From assembly GCA_012295275.1 (NCBI GenBank), contig CM022667.1:13507416-13571415 (forward strand): a stretch of DNA of 64,000 bases. Reading direction: 5' to 3'. The notes beneath the pieces were generated by a model. The model was not told the origin of the DNA, did not search any database, and saw only the letters and a list, made by a program, of their open reading frames with translations. The stretch is from Chrysomallon squamiferum (Eukaryota; Mollusca; Gastropoda; Neomphalida; Peltospiridae). Positions 46,287-58,990 of this stretch are shown here, in pieces (position 1 is the first letter of the stretch; every line of letters begins with the position of its first letter). A program made the position numbers and the translations under genes.

Positions 46287-46532
46287 GTTATTATTGTTAT
46301 TATTATTATTTTAGCCACAGACAACTTTTACATCGGTCTAACAGACGAGAAGATTGAAAACACGTTTGTCTGGGAGAATGGTGAAGCGGTAAAGTTCACG
46401 AGCTGGAACGAAAATGAACCAAGTGATGGTGTCAGAACTGAAGACTGCGTCCTGTTAGTACCAACAGATAAAGTGTGGGGCGACGTGCAATGTTCTCGAC
46501 GCGAAAAATACATTTGTGAAAAACTTGTGTGA
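45063..46532 (+). pseudogene. PAN + C-type lectin pseudogene L
   Basis: No leader exon is present. PAN exon 45063-45249 is 187 nt with the same 61-bp deletion and in-frame TGA as E, and the first Cys is Ser. Exon 3 (45752-45936) is 185 nt, with one base lost after GTTTCTG that shifts the frame. Exon 4 (46315-46532) is fully open and of the 218-nt type: NFYIGLTDEKIENTFVWENG, SWNENEPSD, TEDC, VWGDVQC, KYICEKLV. So the last exon is sound while the rest is broken. It is very close to exon 4 of Q and could act as a donor for gene conversion (inference). Confidence 0.85.
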
Positions 46533-48651
46533 CGGTCACCAGAACAGACAAAAATGAAGGAATTTCAAAAAGATATCGATGAAAAAAACAAAAACAAAAA
46601 AAAAAAAATGCAAAAACACAACAAACAGATAAAGAACAATAGGAAAGAAATAAACACATGCAAAACTTAAACGTGCTCATTCATTTCTTGTCTCAGTTTA
46701 ACACGTAATGTTGTTATTGATCTCAACGTAAAGAAGATTTGATATTTGTGTTTCTATCGTGTAACAGACAGAATATTTCAGAGAAATGCACCAATTGGAG
46801 TACAGTGACCACAGAGTAAAGGATGTAACAACACCCGGAGTTATAGTTTAGTATATTAAGAAACTGTAAAATCTATACCATTATATTACTTACAGTTTGA
46901 GATAGCTTCTCCAGATGTAGTAAAACATTCATATATTCATTGACTGCCTGTACCCTGTGTTCCATCTTCTTGAGACTGGCAGTTTACCGACATTGCTTAT
47001 AATGTTCTTATAATCACCTACAAAGTTTCAAAGGAACTTTCTCAATTACCCATTTAGTCTAAAAGCCTATTGTGATGTTCCCACTGGGTCTAATAATATT
47101 TTAATCCCTGCTGATTTTTTTTTTTAGATCAATTGGGAAGACATATATATATATATATTTGAAGACTTTTTGAATGATGGAACAGAGTCCTGTATTAAAA
47201 CCTGGCTACGCTGTGCACAAAATGATTGCGTCGGATGTTTTCACTTATTTTTGCGAATTCTCGTCAGACTCAAGCACTAATCAGTTCTGTGATGGTTTTT
47301 GCTTGTAACTGACTAAACTAACATCAAGTGTCACAAACAGAAACGTGTATAAAAAGTACCGCTTTTGTTTCCAGTAGTAATCTACAGTTTTAACTAATCA
47401 AAATCAATTGCTCATGACATTTCTGTATATCCATTTTTTTTCTATAAATTTGTGTCTTTATTAATTCGAAATTATTTTGTTGTTATTGTTGTTATTATTA
47501 ATAATTATTAATATCATTATCATAATCATTGTTATTATTATTGAGTATACCACCATTTAGTATTATTGTTGCTGTTGTTATTATTAAACATTTTTGCTAT
47601 TTGCATTTAACTAATTAGGCAATTTTTACTTCTGTGAAATGTGGTAAGATTCTTGTACTGTAAACTAACACTTCTTACTTAAAAAACCCAAACAAAGCAA
47701 ACAAGATAAATAAACCTAAAATATTCTAAAATTCATATCAACCTCATATCTGCCTACTGTTTACATTTTTCTGTTTAAAATCAAGGCCGATCGATATAAA
47801 ATTAGATCGAATTATAAGTGAGTGTGACGGTAGATGCTTATTATTATTATTATTATTATTATGTTTAATTACCCTTGAGAATATGAGTTTTCGTGTTAAA
47901 CATTTTATTAGTAAATGAACAGAGACAGATATTGATTTAAAGAACAACTGTTTGTAATGTACTGTACATTGTTTTGCGTTAATATTGTTAAACTGGTTAT
48001 TGATATGTGTACATTTTTTTTAATTTTAATTTGAGCTGTACAGAACTCCAGGCATATTTATTGTACGTTTTGAAGTAGTTATGATATCTGAGAGCAACAC
48101 ATTTATTTATGCTTCTTTAAAATTGTTGTATCTCTAATATTATTGTCGTTGTTGTTTTCTTTGTTACTGCTCTATTTGTTTTCTCCAATAAAGTTCGTTT
48201 TACGATTAATAGTATGGAAATGTTAAGGATAAATCATGTTTTGATTTTCTTCTTCCTAGGTATTACAATATTGATTGGGTCAAGCTCACAAAACATTAAA
48301 TAAATTTCATTTTTCCCAGAGGAACAAACCTTGTCGTCTGTGAATATTAAATAATATTTAGTCACTTTGGATGATTCATTCTCAAAACGTTATTATTTCA
48401 GCATGTCACACATCAGTTATTTTTCTGGATCTATTGATTTTTCCTTCAAATTTTCTATCTTCTACTAAACCTTAGCTGCAACGGAATATGTAACACGAAG
48501 TCATAAATGTTTCCTTTGCCTAGTTAAATAAAAAAAATTAAAAAAAATTCTGTCAGATCGAATGTCATCTCGATCAATAATATAACATTTTTATGTCTAA
48601 ATCCTGAGTTTTAGGGGATGTCTACATTCAATACCAAAGTGGTAATCGTAA

Positions 48652-48713
<62 letters not shown>

Positions 48714-48750
48714 AACAACTACTACTACTACTATTAGACCATAGCTGTTA
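46533..48750. other. Intergenic after L, no gene seen
   Basis: A 3' flank shared with Q (56682-56900), then unmatched AT-rich sequence (about 46900-47330). A TATAAAAAG block (47348) follows, then ATT/GTT runs, and from 48219 the block shared with 30709 on. A CTA run lies at about 48651-48732. No recognisable gene. Confidence 0.5.
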
Positions 48751-48914
48751 CTTGTCTGACGTCTGAAAAGGTGGAAACAGTATTTGTTTTGGAGAATGGA
48801 GAAAACGTCCTTTTTCAAAAATCAGACAACAATGAATCCGATAACTACCTGGAAGATTGCACGATATTAATTCCAACAAGCAAAATGTGGCGTGAAAAAC
48901 TATTGAGAAACTGA
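48751..48914 (+). pseudogene. Relic lectin exon 4, fourth subfamily, copy before N
   Basis: Near-identical to 31334-31499: VETVFVLENGENVLFQKS, NNESDNYLEDCTIL, truncated at MWREKLLRN and stop. Same losses of Trp, Cys and YICE. Confidence 0.75.
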
Positions 48915-50326
48915 CTTGATATTTGCTGAATAAAGAAAATTAAATAAATTATTTTATTTATTTATTTATTTGTTTGTTTGTTTGTTTTATCTCTAGATCT
49001 GTGCGATTTGAAAATGAGAAATGTAATTTTCATTATCACCAACAGCTATCGATTTTTATTTCTTGATTTTTATTTTATTTTATTTTATTTTATTTTATTT
49101 TATTTTTTTATGTTACGTTTACTGATTCTGATCACTGAAATATTTTTAAACAATCAAAATGACAGAAACAACAACAATAATAATATTAAGAAGAAGAAGA
49201 AGAACAGCAGAAAGAAAAGCAATAATGGCTATAGTAATTATAATTAATTATATATATATAAAATAAATGATGATTCTTTCCCAGAAGAATTTAAAAAAAA
49301 AAACTGAAGAACTTAAAACAAAAAGATATCTATATCAAAATAAATAAATAAATAAATAAATAATAAATAAATACTTGTATTAAATTTAAACAATCAGTTT
49401 AGCTATCACGTTAGCCATAATGACTATTATGATCACGACAACGACAGCGATTACAAAAGTTAATGTAAAATAATTGCTATAAGAAAACCCACAACTGCAT
49501 CTACTTTAACAGCCATTCGAATCAATGAAAAAATGAGAACTCGAATATAACAGTTTTGGTATACACTTGACTCTACAGTCAATTTTGATCAACTGCTCCT
49601 ACTACTGTATTATTAGAACACCTACTACTAACACAACAACAACAATAACGATACTCTTACAAGAACTATAACTATTAGTATTACTACTACTAAAACTACT
49701 ACAACTACTAAAGCAGCAACAACTACTAATACTATTACTACTACAATTACTACTACTATTACTACTACTAATACTATTACTACTACAATTACTACCACTG
49801 AACTACTACAACAACAATTTCTACTGCAATTACCATTACTACGACTGTTACTACTAGTATTATTCTTCTTATTCTATAACTAGTGCAGTTACAACGTCTA
49901 CTACAGCAATACCAGCAAAATCAACTACTACTACAGCCATCATAACCACTACTACTACTAAAAATACTACCGCTATCAAAGAATCATAACCAGAATTACA
50001 ACTTTTACAGTAAATTTGGTTAATGAAGATAAATTATTGCTCAATTAATGGACTCAAGAAATCACCCTACTTTTCCGACTGATGACACACTTATGTGTTA
50101 AACATTAACTGCTTTAAGAAGTAACTTCAATAAAAATATCTTCTACCAGTTTCTATGGCTCTTTCAGTTATTTAAAATTGATAGCAGCTTAATTTTAGAT
50201 GGGATCACCAAGAACTACAAAAACAAAAACAACTACTATTTCTACTATTATTATTACTACTATAACTATTACTAGTACTATAAATCTTCTAGTACAAATA
50301 CTTTTACTACGTTGGTGAATACTACG

Positions 50327-50359
<33 letters not shown>

Positions 50360-50568
50360 GTTATTATTATTATTATTATTATAATCATCATCATCATCTT
50401 TATTATTTTATTACTACTGGTGCTGTACAATGTCTACTACAGCAACGCCAACAAAATCACTACTACTAAGACCATCATAACCAGTACTACTTATACAAAT
50501 ACTATAGCTATCAAACAGTCATAACAAACTACTATTTTTACAGTAAATATGGTTAATGAAGATAAATT
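48915..50568. other. CTA/ACT-rich intergenic, second copy of 31.5-33.1 kb
   Basis: TTTTA repeats (about 49067-49105), AAAT runs (about 49340-49370), ACT/CTA tracts (about 49600-49800, 50320-50360) and ATT runs. No gene. Confidence 0.65.
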
Positions 50569-52515
50569 CTGTTGTCAGCTGTCTTCGTGTGTTCGAAAAT
50601 GGCAGACAGGTATGTGTAAATAAATATACGTACACTTTTCATTTATGTTCAAACAGAATAATTGTGTGGATACATGCATCAGTCACGTGTGTGTGAGTGT
50701 GTTTGTGTGTGTATATGTGTGTATGTCCGTGTATCTACACCTCTTGATAGACAGATAGATATAGATTACATAGATAGAAAGATATGGGAAATGAATGGAT
50801 GGATGGATAGAAGGATAGATAGATTGTTACACTGATACATAGATAGATTGACGTCGTCAGTTGAATTATATCTTACTAAATGTCTATTTAATACAAGTAA
50901 TGAAAATAGTTTTATTTTAACTGTCATTGAAGCTGCATTGGAACAAGATGGATTTGGATTGAGAAAGAAAAATATGATTATTTCACTGCACCTAACGCTA
51001 CAATTTACGAAGCCACTGACGTCAAGACCATGATGCATTGTGGCTCTGCCTGCACCAGGAATCCAGCATGTTTTTCGTTTGCCTACGACAACGGAAAATG
51101 TCGCCATTATTCTGTGACATTAGAAATTAACTTTTCATCATCTTATTTATATTTTATTTTACTGTTAACAGAAGTGTTGTTTGAGGTAGGCAAAACGAAG
51201 CAAATTATTTTAGATGGTGGTAGTGTAACCAAACTGATTCAAACAAAAAGCTATTGTTATTACTATGCTTACAATCACAGGTGCAACAAGACAATAATAT
51301 GGATGAAAAAAAATCCTAATTTTGTAAATGCTGAGATAAACTAGGCTCTCAATTATTATTATCACAGGTGCAACACAATAATGACATGGATAAAAAATCC
51401 TAACTTTGAAAATATTGAGATAACGAAGGCTCTCATATCTTCTGCTGAAAGAATTACATCACGAGGGCATTGTGGGATACGATGCGCAGATAACTCGTCC
51501 TGTGTTTGGTTTTCGTACAACGTGTATGGAACGTGTCGTCTGCATTATTTGAGATTTATGAATTCGAGCAGCTTTTCAGCTTCACCTGGCTGGACGCACT
51601 TTTACCTGAGTGCAGGTAGAAAATTACAGACACACGCACATACAGACAAATATTTTAAAAAATGTACTTAAAAGCATCAAAACACACACACAGACAGTAA
51701 TAATAATTTAAAAATATATTTGTAGGATAGAAAAGAAATTTCTAGAACTACTCTTTCAACAGAAATTAATCCATATATGACTTTACTATAAGTATTATTC
51801 TTAATTCTGAAAACAAATTATAATTTTAAAAACTTTTTAGAAATTATTATCATTTCCTGGCAGGTTCCTGTCCAGTGGATGATGGGTTTGTTTATCTGGA
51901 CAATCTGAATCTATGTTTCAAAGTAGTCAGCGATAAGAAAAATTTTACTGAAGCACATGACGCCTGCAGTAAGATAGGTTCAAGACTGATTGTACTGGAC
52001 ACAGAAGAGAAAAACACAGCTGTCGGTGACTACATACAAGCAAACATAGGTAGGAATATATACATACATATAACTACCACTGCTCATAGACAGTTAGTTA
52101 AAAAATAATTAAAAAGAAAGAAAAAAGAAAAAGAAGAAGAAGAAAAACGTCTTCATCAGTACCTACCGTCTTCATCTGTGTGGTCTAGGTAAAGTATGCA
52201 TTAGCTTTATATTGTTTTCATTGTTGTTTTTGTTTTCATTGTTGTTGTTGTTATTGGTATTGTTATTATTACTATTATTTTTATTATTATTCAGACGCAG
52301 AGAACTATTTGTACATCGGACTGACTGACTTGGATACAGAAGACGTGTATGTTTGGGAGAACGGAGTTCAGGCAGTGTTTTTCAGCTGGGGAGTAAATCA
52401 ACCTAACGTCGGTGTTTCTAACGAAGACTGTGTTATGTTATATTTTCGGGTGAACACATGGCATGATTTTGACTGTACTGTAAAAGAAAATTTCATCTGT
52501 GAGAAATCAATGTGA
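50569..52515 (+). pseudogene. PAN + C-type lectin copy N (leader truncated, exons 2-4 intact, QPN motif)
   Basis: The class II leader is cut. Only 50569-50609 remains (ctgttgtcag to gcagacag), joined to sequence that lies 200-odd bp upstream in H, so the ATG and promoter are gone. A chimeric class II/class I PAN remnant (50933-51344) follows as in H. Then come three open, normally spliced exons: PAN 51368-51615 (CGIRCADNSSC), CTLD first half 51864-52049 (SCPVDDGFVYLDNLNLCFK, DACSKIGSRL) and second half 52295-52515 (YIGLTDLDTEDVYVWENG, SWGVNQPN, NEDC, WHDFDC, FICEKSM). They are almost identical to gene P. Without a start it is presumably silent unless an unseen leader is used. Confidence 0.75.
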
Positions 52516-54917
52516 TTTTTCTGTAGTGTCAAAATATATATATCTGATTCTGTTACAAATGAAACTGACAAAATCAGTTCATTCATTTTATCATTTTACT
52601 CTCTAATGAATCAGTAATTTATAAATTCTGACGATAATGCTGATTATTGTGTTAATCCTGATATTCAGATGACGTTGATTAAACTATTTTAGTTGCCTGA
52701 AACAGAGTTATGCTTTCCTTCATCATGTTTTGCTCGCCTCACTGTCAATAGCATTTCATAAATGAATCATTTAGAGCAGGAATCGCTGTAGTTCAAAAAG
52801 CAACAATTAATTAATTAAATTTTAAATAGGTCTCCTCTACTAAAAAGCATGTCAACAGAACGAAAGCAAGAAATTTAACTAAACTGCATGCAAAGCAGTC
52901 AGTTACTTCTTGTCAGTCTAAATGTAACCATGTCTTTAGTAGCGAATAATCTGAATTTGTTTCAGTCATTTTATAATTGAGTAATACATCTAATCAGGGA
53001 AAGTTACTCAGAATTGAAATAAATCTAATTAAACTTCTAGTAGGAAATAAGAATTATATAAAATGTATTTCTTAAACAGTCATCGGAGAACATTTTGGAT
53101 TTCCGAGTTAAATTCATTTATGTATCGTCAGAGGTAACGAAAAAAAGTGCAACAACAAGAACAATAACAGAAACAAGCAAAGCCTAAAGAAAATTAAATT
53201 AAAATAAATAAAGCAGAATCAACCAACATGAAAATAAATACAAACAAAGAAACAAACAAAAAAAAAAAAAAAACCCAACAATAACAAAGGAAATAAAACA
53301 AAAATGTAATAATTAAGAAATAAATCCTTTAAAAAAATAATAATAAAAATATAAATAAACAAAATGTTCAGTGTTTCTGCTTTACTAAAAGCATGTTAAT
53401 ATAAACAAAGCAAGAAACGTAAGTAAATTCCTTGTAACGTAATAAAATTGACTCATACAAACACCCTCGGTTAAAAGAAAAGAATCTCACAACAATAATA
53501 GTAACAACAACAACAACGAGAACAGATTAATATATATATATATATATTTTTTTTAATAATATAAATAAATAACAACAAAACAAAACAAGGGCTCCAAAAT
53601 AAAAATTATATTAGAAATGTTCTCAGAAGTCTTCTAATGAGATCTTTCTTCTACAACAATCATCACAACAGTACAAACAACAACAAGAACAACAACTACT
53701 ACTACAACTGATAGCAATAGTACTAGTACTAATCATATATAGTTAAAGGAAAAAGTAAATATATATACAAAAAAAATAGTAAATTTCTGAATTTTCACTA
53801 GAAAGAAAACAGAAAAACAACAACAACAAACACGCCAAAAAAAAAAAAAAAAAAAAAAGGTTTGTAGAGAGAACTAACAATAAAGGAAGTAAAACAGAAG
53901 AATAATAATTAAAAATAAAACTCCTCAAAAAGAACAAACAAAAACATGAAATAAAATAATAGAATCACAGTTGACTGCTGTCAAACCAAACATACCAAAT
54001 ATCGGTTTACATTGATTCATTGATTTTGTATACATTTATACCTGTCTCTGAATGATTAAAAATTAAATTTCAAGCATGAACTTTGAATAATTACGACTTG
54101 CTCTGTTGTTTATTAAAATATCTGTAGTTATAACAGTACCATATACTATATAAAAAATGTATTGAGTCAACATTATCATTGTCATGGCAAAGAAGCTGTT
54201 CTGTTGCAGTTGTTGCTTTTGATGTTCTTTTGGTCGATGTCATTTGCAATCCTGGGGATGTGTTTCGTACATTCATTTATTGTCAGTTACAATCAAATGG
54301 TCTTGAATGTAGTCATCAAAAATTAAACTACATTTACTGGAGTATAAAGCACTTCAATTGGCATTTTAGTCATTACTTCTTCACCATTCTTTGAGTATAA
54401 TACCACGTTGTATTTCAATTAAGTTTCTAAGAGTTTTGTTTATTTAGATATTATTAGGACTCATATTTGATACTGATAAGTTTCACGGAGTTTGTGATAT
54501 ATATTAAGGTGAACTGCCAGTTATAGAAAAGTTAGCAGCTAAAATGAAAATCTTTCTCATCGAAGGAATCTGGGTTTTGGCTGCCGTCTTATGTTGTAAA
54601 ACTGCAGAAAGGTAGGTGTGAATTTGCTGAGAGAGATTTTCTTGGAATTTTCCCATGTTTTATTCTTTTGACGCTACAGTAAGTATAAAAATTGGGTAAT
54701 CTATCAGTGCTATCTCTGGTTTAAAGAGTCACATAAAACTGTATAAAAACAATGGTCAAAATGGACTTGTCCTGTAAACTAATACAGGCCGTCTTACGTT
54801 TCTCAGATCTTAATAGGTATTCTTCAAGATGCGTTTATAAATTAATAAGACTTTCTTGGAATTTTCCTCTGATTTCTTGCTTTGACTCCGCAATAAATAA
54901 AAAACAAATTGGGTAAT
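51355..54917 (+). repeat. Segmental duplication, 3.6 kb, copy 1 (partner 60392-64000)
   Basis: It runs parallel to 60392-64000 with an offset of about 9.04-9.08 kb. Only scattered substitutions and small indels are seen, including in non-coding sequence. It carries exons 2-4 of N, the spacer, and the leader of Q. The partner carries P and the leader of S. The right end of the partner is cut by the window. Confidence 0.9.
52516..54543. other. Spacer N to Q, no gene seen
   Basis: A-rich AT flank with homopolymers (53255-53273, 53837-53858) and short AAC/ACT repeats. Its last 60 bases match other class III 5' flanks. An 71-aa frame at about 54179-54394 lacks motifs, and its counterpart in the other copy differs by a short insertion, so it is not called. 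Confidence 0.55.
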
Positions 54918-56117
54918 CTTAATGTACACATCTTCCATTTGCTACGATTTATTTTTGTTTCAATGCTAACTCTGATTTAAAAAGTCACCTAAAACTGTAT
55001 GAAGAAAATTTCGCTTGAAAATTTGTTTTGTTAAATCAATCAATTCTGTATTTTAATTTCACTGTGGCAGTGTACATTGGTTTGCTTATTTTAAATTTGG
55101 TAAGGCGGGAAATTCCTTGTTTTGTTCTTTCTTTCCTTCTTTTGTTTTTAATTTATTATTATTATCTTAGTTTATTTTTGAGAAAGGCTTTCGGCTACAA
55201 ACAGCGTATTATTAACTTAGAGTAAAACACGTGTTGTTAAAATCAGAGTATCAATGTATGTTTTGATTCTAAAAATACATGTGCTTTTCGAAGTATATAT
55301 ATATATTTGTTTTCTTTCTTAGTAGATGTTTTATTATTGTAGATGCAGCCCTCCATCTATCTGGATTAGAAATGTAAATTTTGACGATGTTGATGTAAAC
55401 GATGGGCTCATAACTACTGTAGCTGGATTTACAAGCGCAGGGTTTTGTGGGATACGATGTGCAGGTTACTCTGTCTGTAAATCGTTTTCATACAATGTGA
55501 GTGGTGTTTGTCGACTCCATTCAGTGAGATTTTCAAATTACAACAGTTACTCTAAATCACCTGGCTGGAACTACTTCTACCTCAGTGCAGGTAACGTAGG
55601 TTTTATTAATTAATTAATTATTTCTTTGTTTCTTTCTTTCTGTCTGTCTATCTTTAAGAGTTTATGAACTTATTAGTTGCCTACATCTTTATCAAATGTA
55701 ATTTTCTATAATAATAATAATAATAATAATAATAAATCAATTAGTTGTTTAGAACCATTTGTAATGAAGAAATCATTTTCAAATTTTCTATAAGACATTT
55801 TGATCGAAAGAAATTAACTGTTTCATTCTCACAGGTTCATGTCCAGTAGAAGACGGGTTTGTGTACTTGGACGAAGTGCATCTGTGTATGAAGGCTTTTG
55901 TGGATAAGAAAACATTTTCTCAAGCACGTGACGCCTGCAGTCAGATAGGTTCAAGACTGATTGTACTGGACACAGAAGAGAAAAATACGGCTGTTGGTGA
56001 CTACATCGTTGCACACATAGGTAAATTCGTTTCCTTCATCATTATCATCATCACTATTATTATTATCGTCGACAATATCGCATGCATTGTTTTCATCACT
56101 ATCATAATCATCATAAC

Positions 56118-56171
<54 letters not shown>

Positions 56172-56365
56172 TATTATTATTATTATTATCATCATCGTCG
56201 TGATCCTCACTGATATTATTATTATTTACTACTAATTCTACTACATCCACCACCAGCCTCATCCCTACCACTGTTACTATTGATACTGCTACTACAACTA
56301 CCGATACAACCATGACCACGGCTACTGTTACTACTACTACTACTACTACTAACTCTACATCCGTT

Positions 56366-56404
<39 letters not shown>

Positions 56405-56421
56405 CATCATCATCATCATCA

Positions 56422-56459
<38 letters not shown>

Positions 56460-56681
56460 TTAGCCACAGACAACTTTTACATCGGTCTAACAGACGAGAA
56501 GGTTGAAAACACGTTTGTCTGGGAGAATGGTGAAGCGGTAAAGTTCACGAGCTGGAACGAAAATGAACCAAGTGATGGTGCCAGAACTGAAGACTGCGTC
56601 ATGTTAGTACGAACAGATAAAGTGTGGGGAGATGTGCCCTGTTCTCGATACGAAAAATACATCTGTGAAAAACTTATGTGA
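54544..56681 (+). CDS. Secreted PAN/apple + C-type lectin protein, gene Q (intact, 239 aa, EPS motif)
   Basis: Exons are 54544-54611, 55343-55590, 55835-56020 and 56464-56681. The total is 720 nt, in frame to TGA. The class III leader begins MKIFLIEGIWVLAAVLCC. The PAN/apple domain (about residues 23-105) has all five Cys: CSPPSIWIRN, CGIRCAGYSVC, GVCRLH, then PGWNYFYLSAG. The CTLD first half has SCPVEDGFVYLDEVHLCMK and DACSQIGSRLIVL. The second half is the 218-nt type, as in class II and L: NFYIGLTDEKVENTFVWENG, SWNENEPSD, TEDC, VWGDVPC, KYICEKLM. The triplet is EPS and WND is WGD, so canonical sugar binding is doubtful. It is the only complete class III gene in the window. Confidence 0.87.
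56021..56463 (+). repeat. Intron 3 of Q: ATT/ATC/ACT microsatellites
   Basis: Almost entirely ATT, ATC and ACT triplets, ending in a long ATT run that becomes ttattttag, the acceptor of exon 4. The same layout is in L (45937-46314). Confidence 0.9.
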
Positions 56682-57181
56682 CGGTCACCAGAATTGACAA
56701 AAATGAAGGAATTTCAAAAAGATATCGATGAAAAACAAAAAAATGAAAATAGATAAAAAACATGCAAAAACACAACAAACATATAAAGAACAATAGGAAA
56801 GAAATAAACACACACAACATGTAAACGTGCTCATTCATTTCTTGTCTCAGTTTAACACGTAATGTTGTTATTGATCTCAACGTAAAGAAGTTTTGTTATT
56901 TGTGTTTCTATCAAAAGGATATCGATGAAAAGAAAAAGTAAACGAAAACAAAAAACCCCTAAAACTGTTGATATAAATACTTTTTTTTTTGTATTGTTCA
57001 GTATACCACATTTAACTGAAATTGTTCAGAATTCAGTACTAAGACTGCAAGCAAAATGTACAAAATGAAACGAATGTGACAAATATAAACACAAACTAAA
57101 CAATAAAAATACAACAAAGAAGAATTGTGTTTCAATTTATTGATTTAACTGACATGCATTACAATATTTTCACTGGTGCAG
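56682..57181. other. Spacer between Q and orphan exon R, no gene seen
   Basis: 3' flank of Q, then sequence like the 3' flank of genes C, D and J (gaattcagtactaagactgcaagcaaa near 57030). Confidence 0.55.
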
Positions 57182-57381
57182 TTAATACAAATGTGATTCA
57201 CATATGTAAAACATAGCTGGATAACTAGGAATACCAGCCCATTTTTTTATATCGGCATCAAACACAGTGCAGTGTTCGTTATTATTTTCATCCCAGTTTG
57301 TAAAAGTGGCTTTTTCAACATTCTTCCAGATTATCTCATCTTTCTTAGTTAGGCCAATATAGAACCAACCTGAATTTAACC
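57182..57381 (-). pseudogene. Orphan class II-type lectin exon 4 (R), open but diverged
   Basis: After a ttttacag acceptor, the minus strand reads 200 nt without interruption to TAA: GLNSGWFYIGLTKKDEI, WKNVEKATFTNWDENN, NEHC, KWAG, then FYICESHLY. The EP of the sugar-site triplet is deleted and the Cys after WAG is lost, which removes one disulfide. No exons 1-3 lie upstream on this strand within 2.7 kb, which is mostly GTA repeats. It is an isolated exon, either a relic or the last exon of something not assembled here. Confidence 0.65.
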
Positions 57382-58300
57382 CTGTAAAATAAATAATAAT
57401 AACTACAGTAACACACGTGTTAGTAGAAATTGTAGCTGTAGTAGTAATAGTAGGACAAGTAGCAGTAAAGGCAATAGTAGAAGTAACAATATCAGTTGTA
57501 GTAGCAGTAATAATAGTTGTAGTAGGAGTAGTAATATTAATAATATAATGGCAGTAGTGTAGATAGCAATACCAGTAAGAGCAACAGCAGAAATCATAGC
57601 AGTAGTCATAGTAATACTAGTAGTGGGAACAGTTGCATTAGCAGTAGTGGTTGCAGTAGCAGTAGAAAGTATAGTAGAAACAGCGCAGTAGTAGTAGAAT
57701 TTGTATTAGTTGTATCAGCATAATTAGTCGTAGTAATATTAATCGTAACAGTAGCAGTAGATATAGTAATTGTACTAACAGTTTCAGTAGAGTTAGTAGT
57801 AGTAGCAGCTGTGGCATCAGCAGTAATAGTATTAGTGGTTTTGCTACTAGGAGTAGTAGTGGGAAAGTAGTAATAGAAGCAGTAGTTTTAATACTACTAG
57901 TATTGGTATTAGTAGTAGCAGGAGTGGTACTAGTAGTAGTGATAATAACAGTAGTATTAGCAGTTGTATCATATGAAGCAGTAGGAGTAACAGGAATAAT
58001 ATTACTAGTAGTAGTAGTAGTAGTAATACTTTTACAGGTGTTAATAAATAGTAGCTGCATTAGTAGTAGTGTGATAATAGTAATAGTAGTACAAAAGCAT
58101 CCACACCAGCAGAATTAGTAGTAGTAAGAGGAGAAGGAGGAAGAGTACTAACTGAATGAGTAGTAAATAAAGTAATAATAGTAATAGCAACATGTGTAGC
58201 AGTAGGAGTAGCGATGGCTGTACTAACAGCATGTGTAGCAGTAGGAGTAGCAATGGCTGTACTAACAGTAGTAGTAGTAGTGGTAGCACTAATAACAGTT
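57382..58300. repeat. Long imperfect GTA/AGT triplet tract
   Basis: TAG/AGT/GTA-based imperfect repeats with interspersed CAG and AAC triplets. Leu-, Thr- or Val-rich frames on both strands are artefacts of triplet composition. Confidence 0.9.
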
Positions 58301-58309
58301 GAAGTAGTA

Positions 58310-58990
58310 ATAGTAGTAGTAATAGCTGTAGTAGCTGTGGTAACATTAGTAGTAATTGTAATGCCAGGAGTAGTGTTAGTTGCAGCAGTAAGGTTGTATC
58401 AGCATTTGTAATTGTTGTTGTAGTAATAGCTGTAGTAGTAATAGCTGTAGTAGCTGTGGTAACATTAGTAGTAATTGTAATGCCAGGAGTAGTGTTAGTG
58501 GCAGCAGTAAGGTTGTATCAGCATTTGTAATTGTTGTTGTAGTAATAGCTGTAGTAGTAATAGCTGTAGTAGCTGTGGTAACATTAGTAGTAATTGTAAT
58601 GCCAGGAGTAGTGTTAGTAGTAAGGTTGTATCAGCATTTGTAATTGTTGTTGTAGTAATAGCTGTAGTAGTAATAGCTGTAGTAGCTGTGGTAACATTAG
58701 TAGTAATTGTAATGCCAGGAGTAGTGTTAGTGGCAGCAGTAAGGTTGTATCAGCATTTGTAATTGTTGTTGTAGTAATAGCTGTAGTAGTAATAGCTGTA
58801 GTAGTAATAGCTGTAGTAGTAATAGCTGTAGTAGCTGTAGTAACATTAGTAGTAATTGTAATGCCAGGAGTAGTGTTAGTTGCAGCAGTAAGGTTGTATC
58901 AGCATTTGTAATTGTTGTTGTAGTAATAGCTGTAGTAGCTGTGGTAACATTAGTAGTAATTGTAATGCCAGGAGTAGGGTTAGTTGCAGA
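58310..58990. repeat. Minisatellite, about 119-bp unit, six copies
   Basis: The marker atgccaggagta starts at 58361, 58480, 58599, 58712, 58861 and 58965, giving spacings of 119, 119, 113, 149 and 104. Each unit holds taacattagtagtaattgta, the marker, gttagt(t/g)gcagcagtaagg, tatcagcatttgta and a variable number of tagctgtagtaa subrepeats, which explains the length differences. Confidence 0.9.

Noticed and set aside
54179-54394. 71-76-aa frame shared with 63247-63477 as a conserved small protein
   Set aside because: The two copies are a very recent duplication, so conservation is uninformative. An insertion and lack of motifs argue against it.
58310-58990. CRISPR-like regular repeats
   Set aside because: Spacing arises from a continuous minisatellite with no unique spacers, in animal DNA with introns. 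No cas genes.
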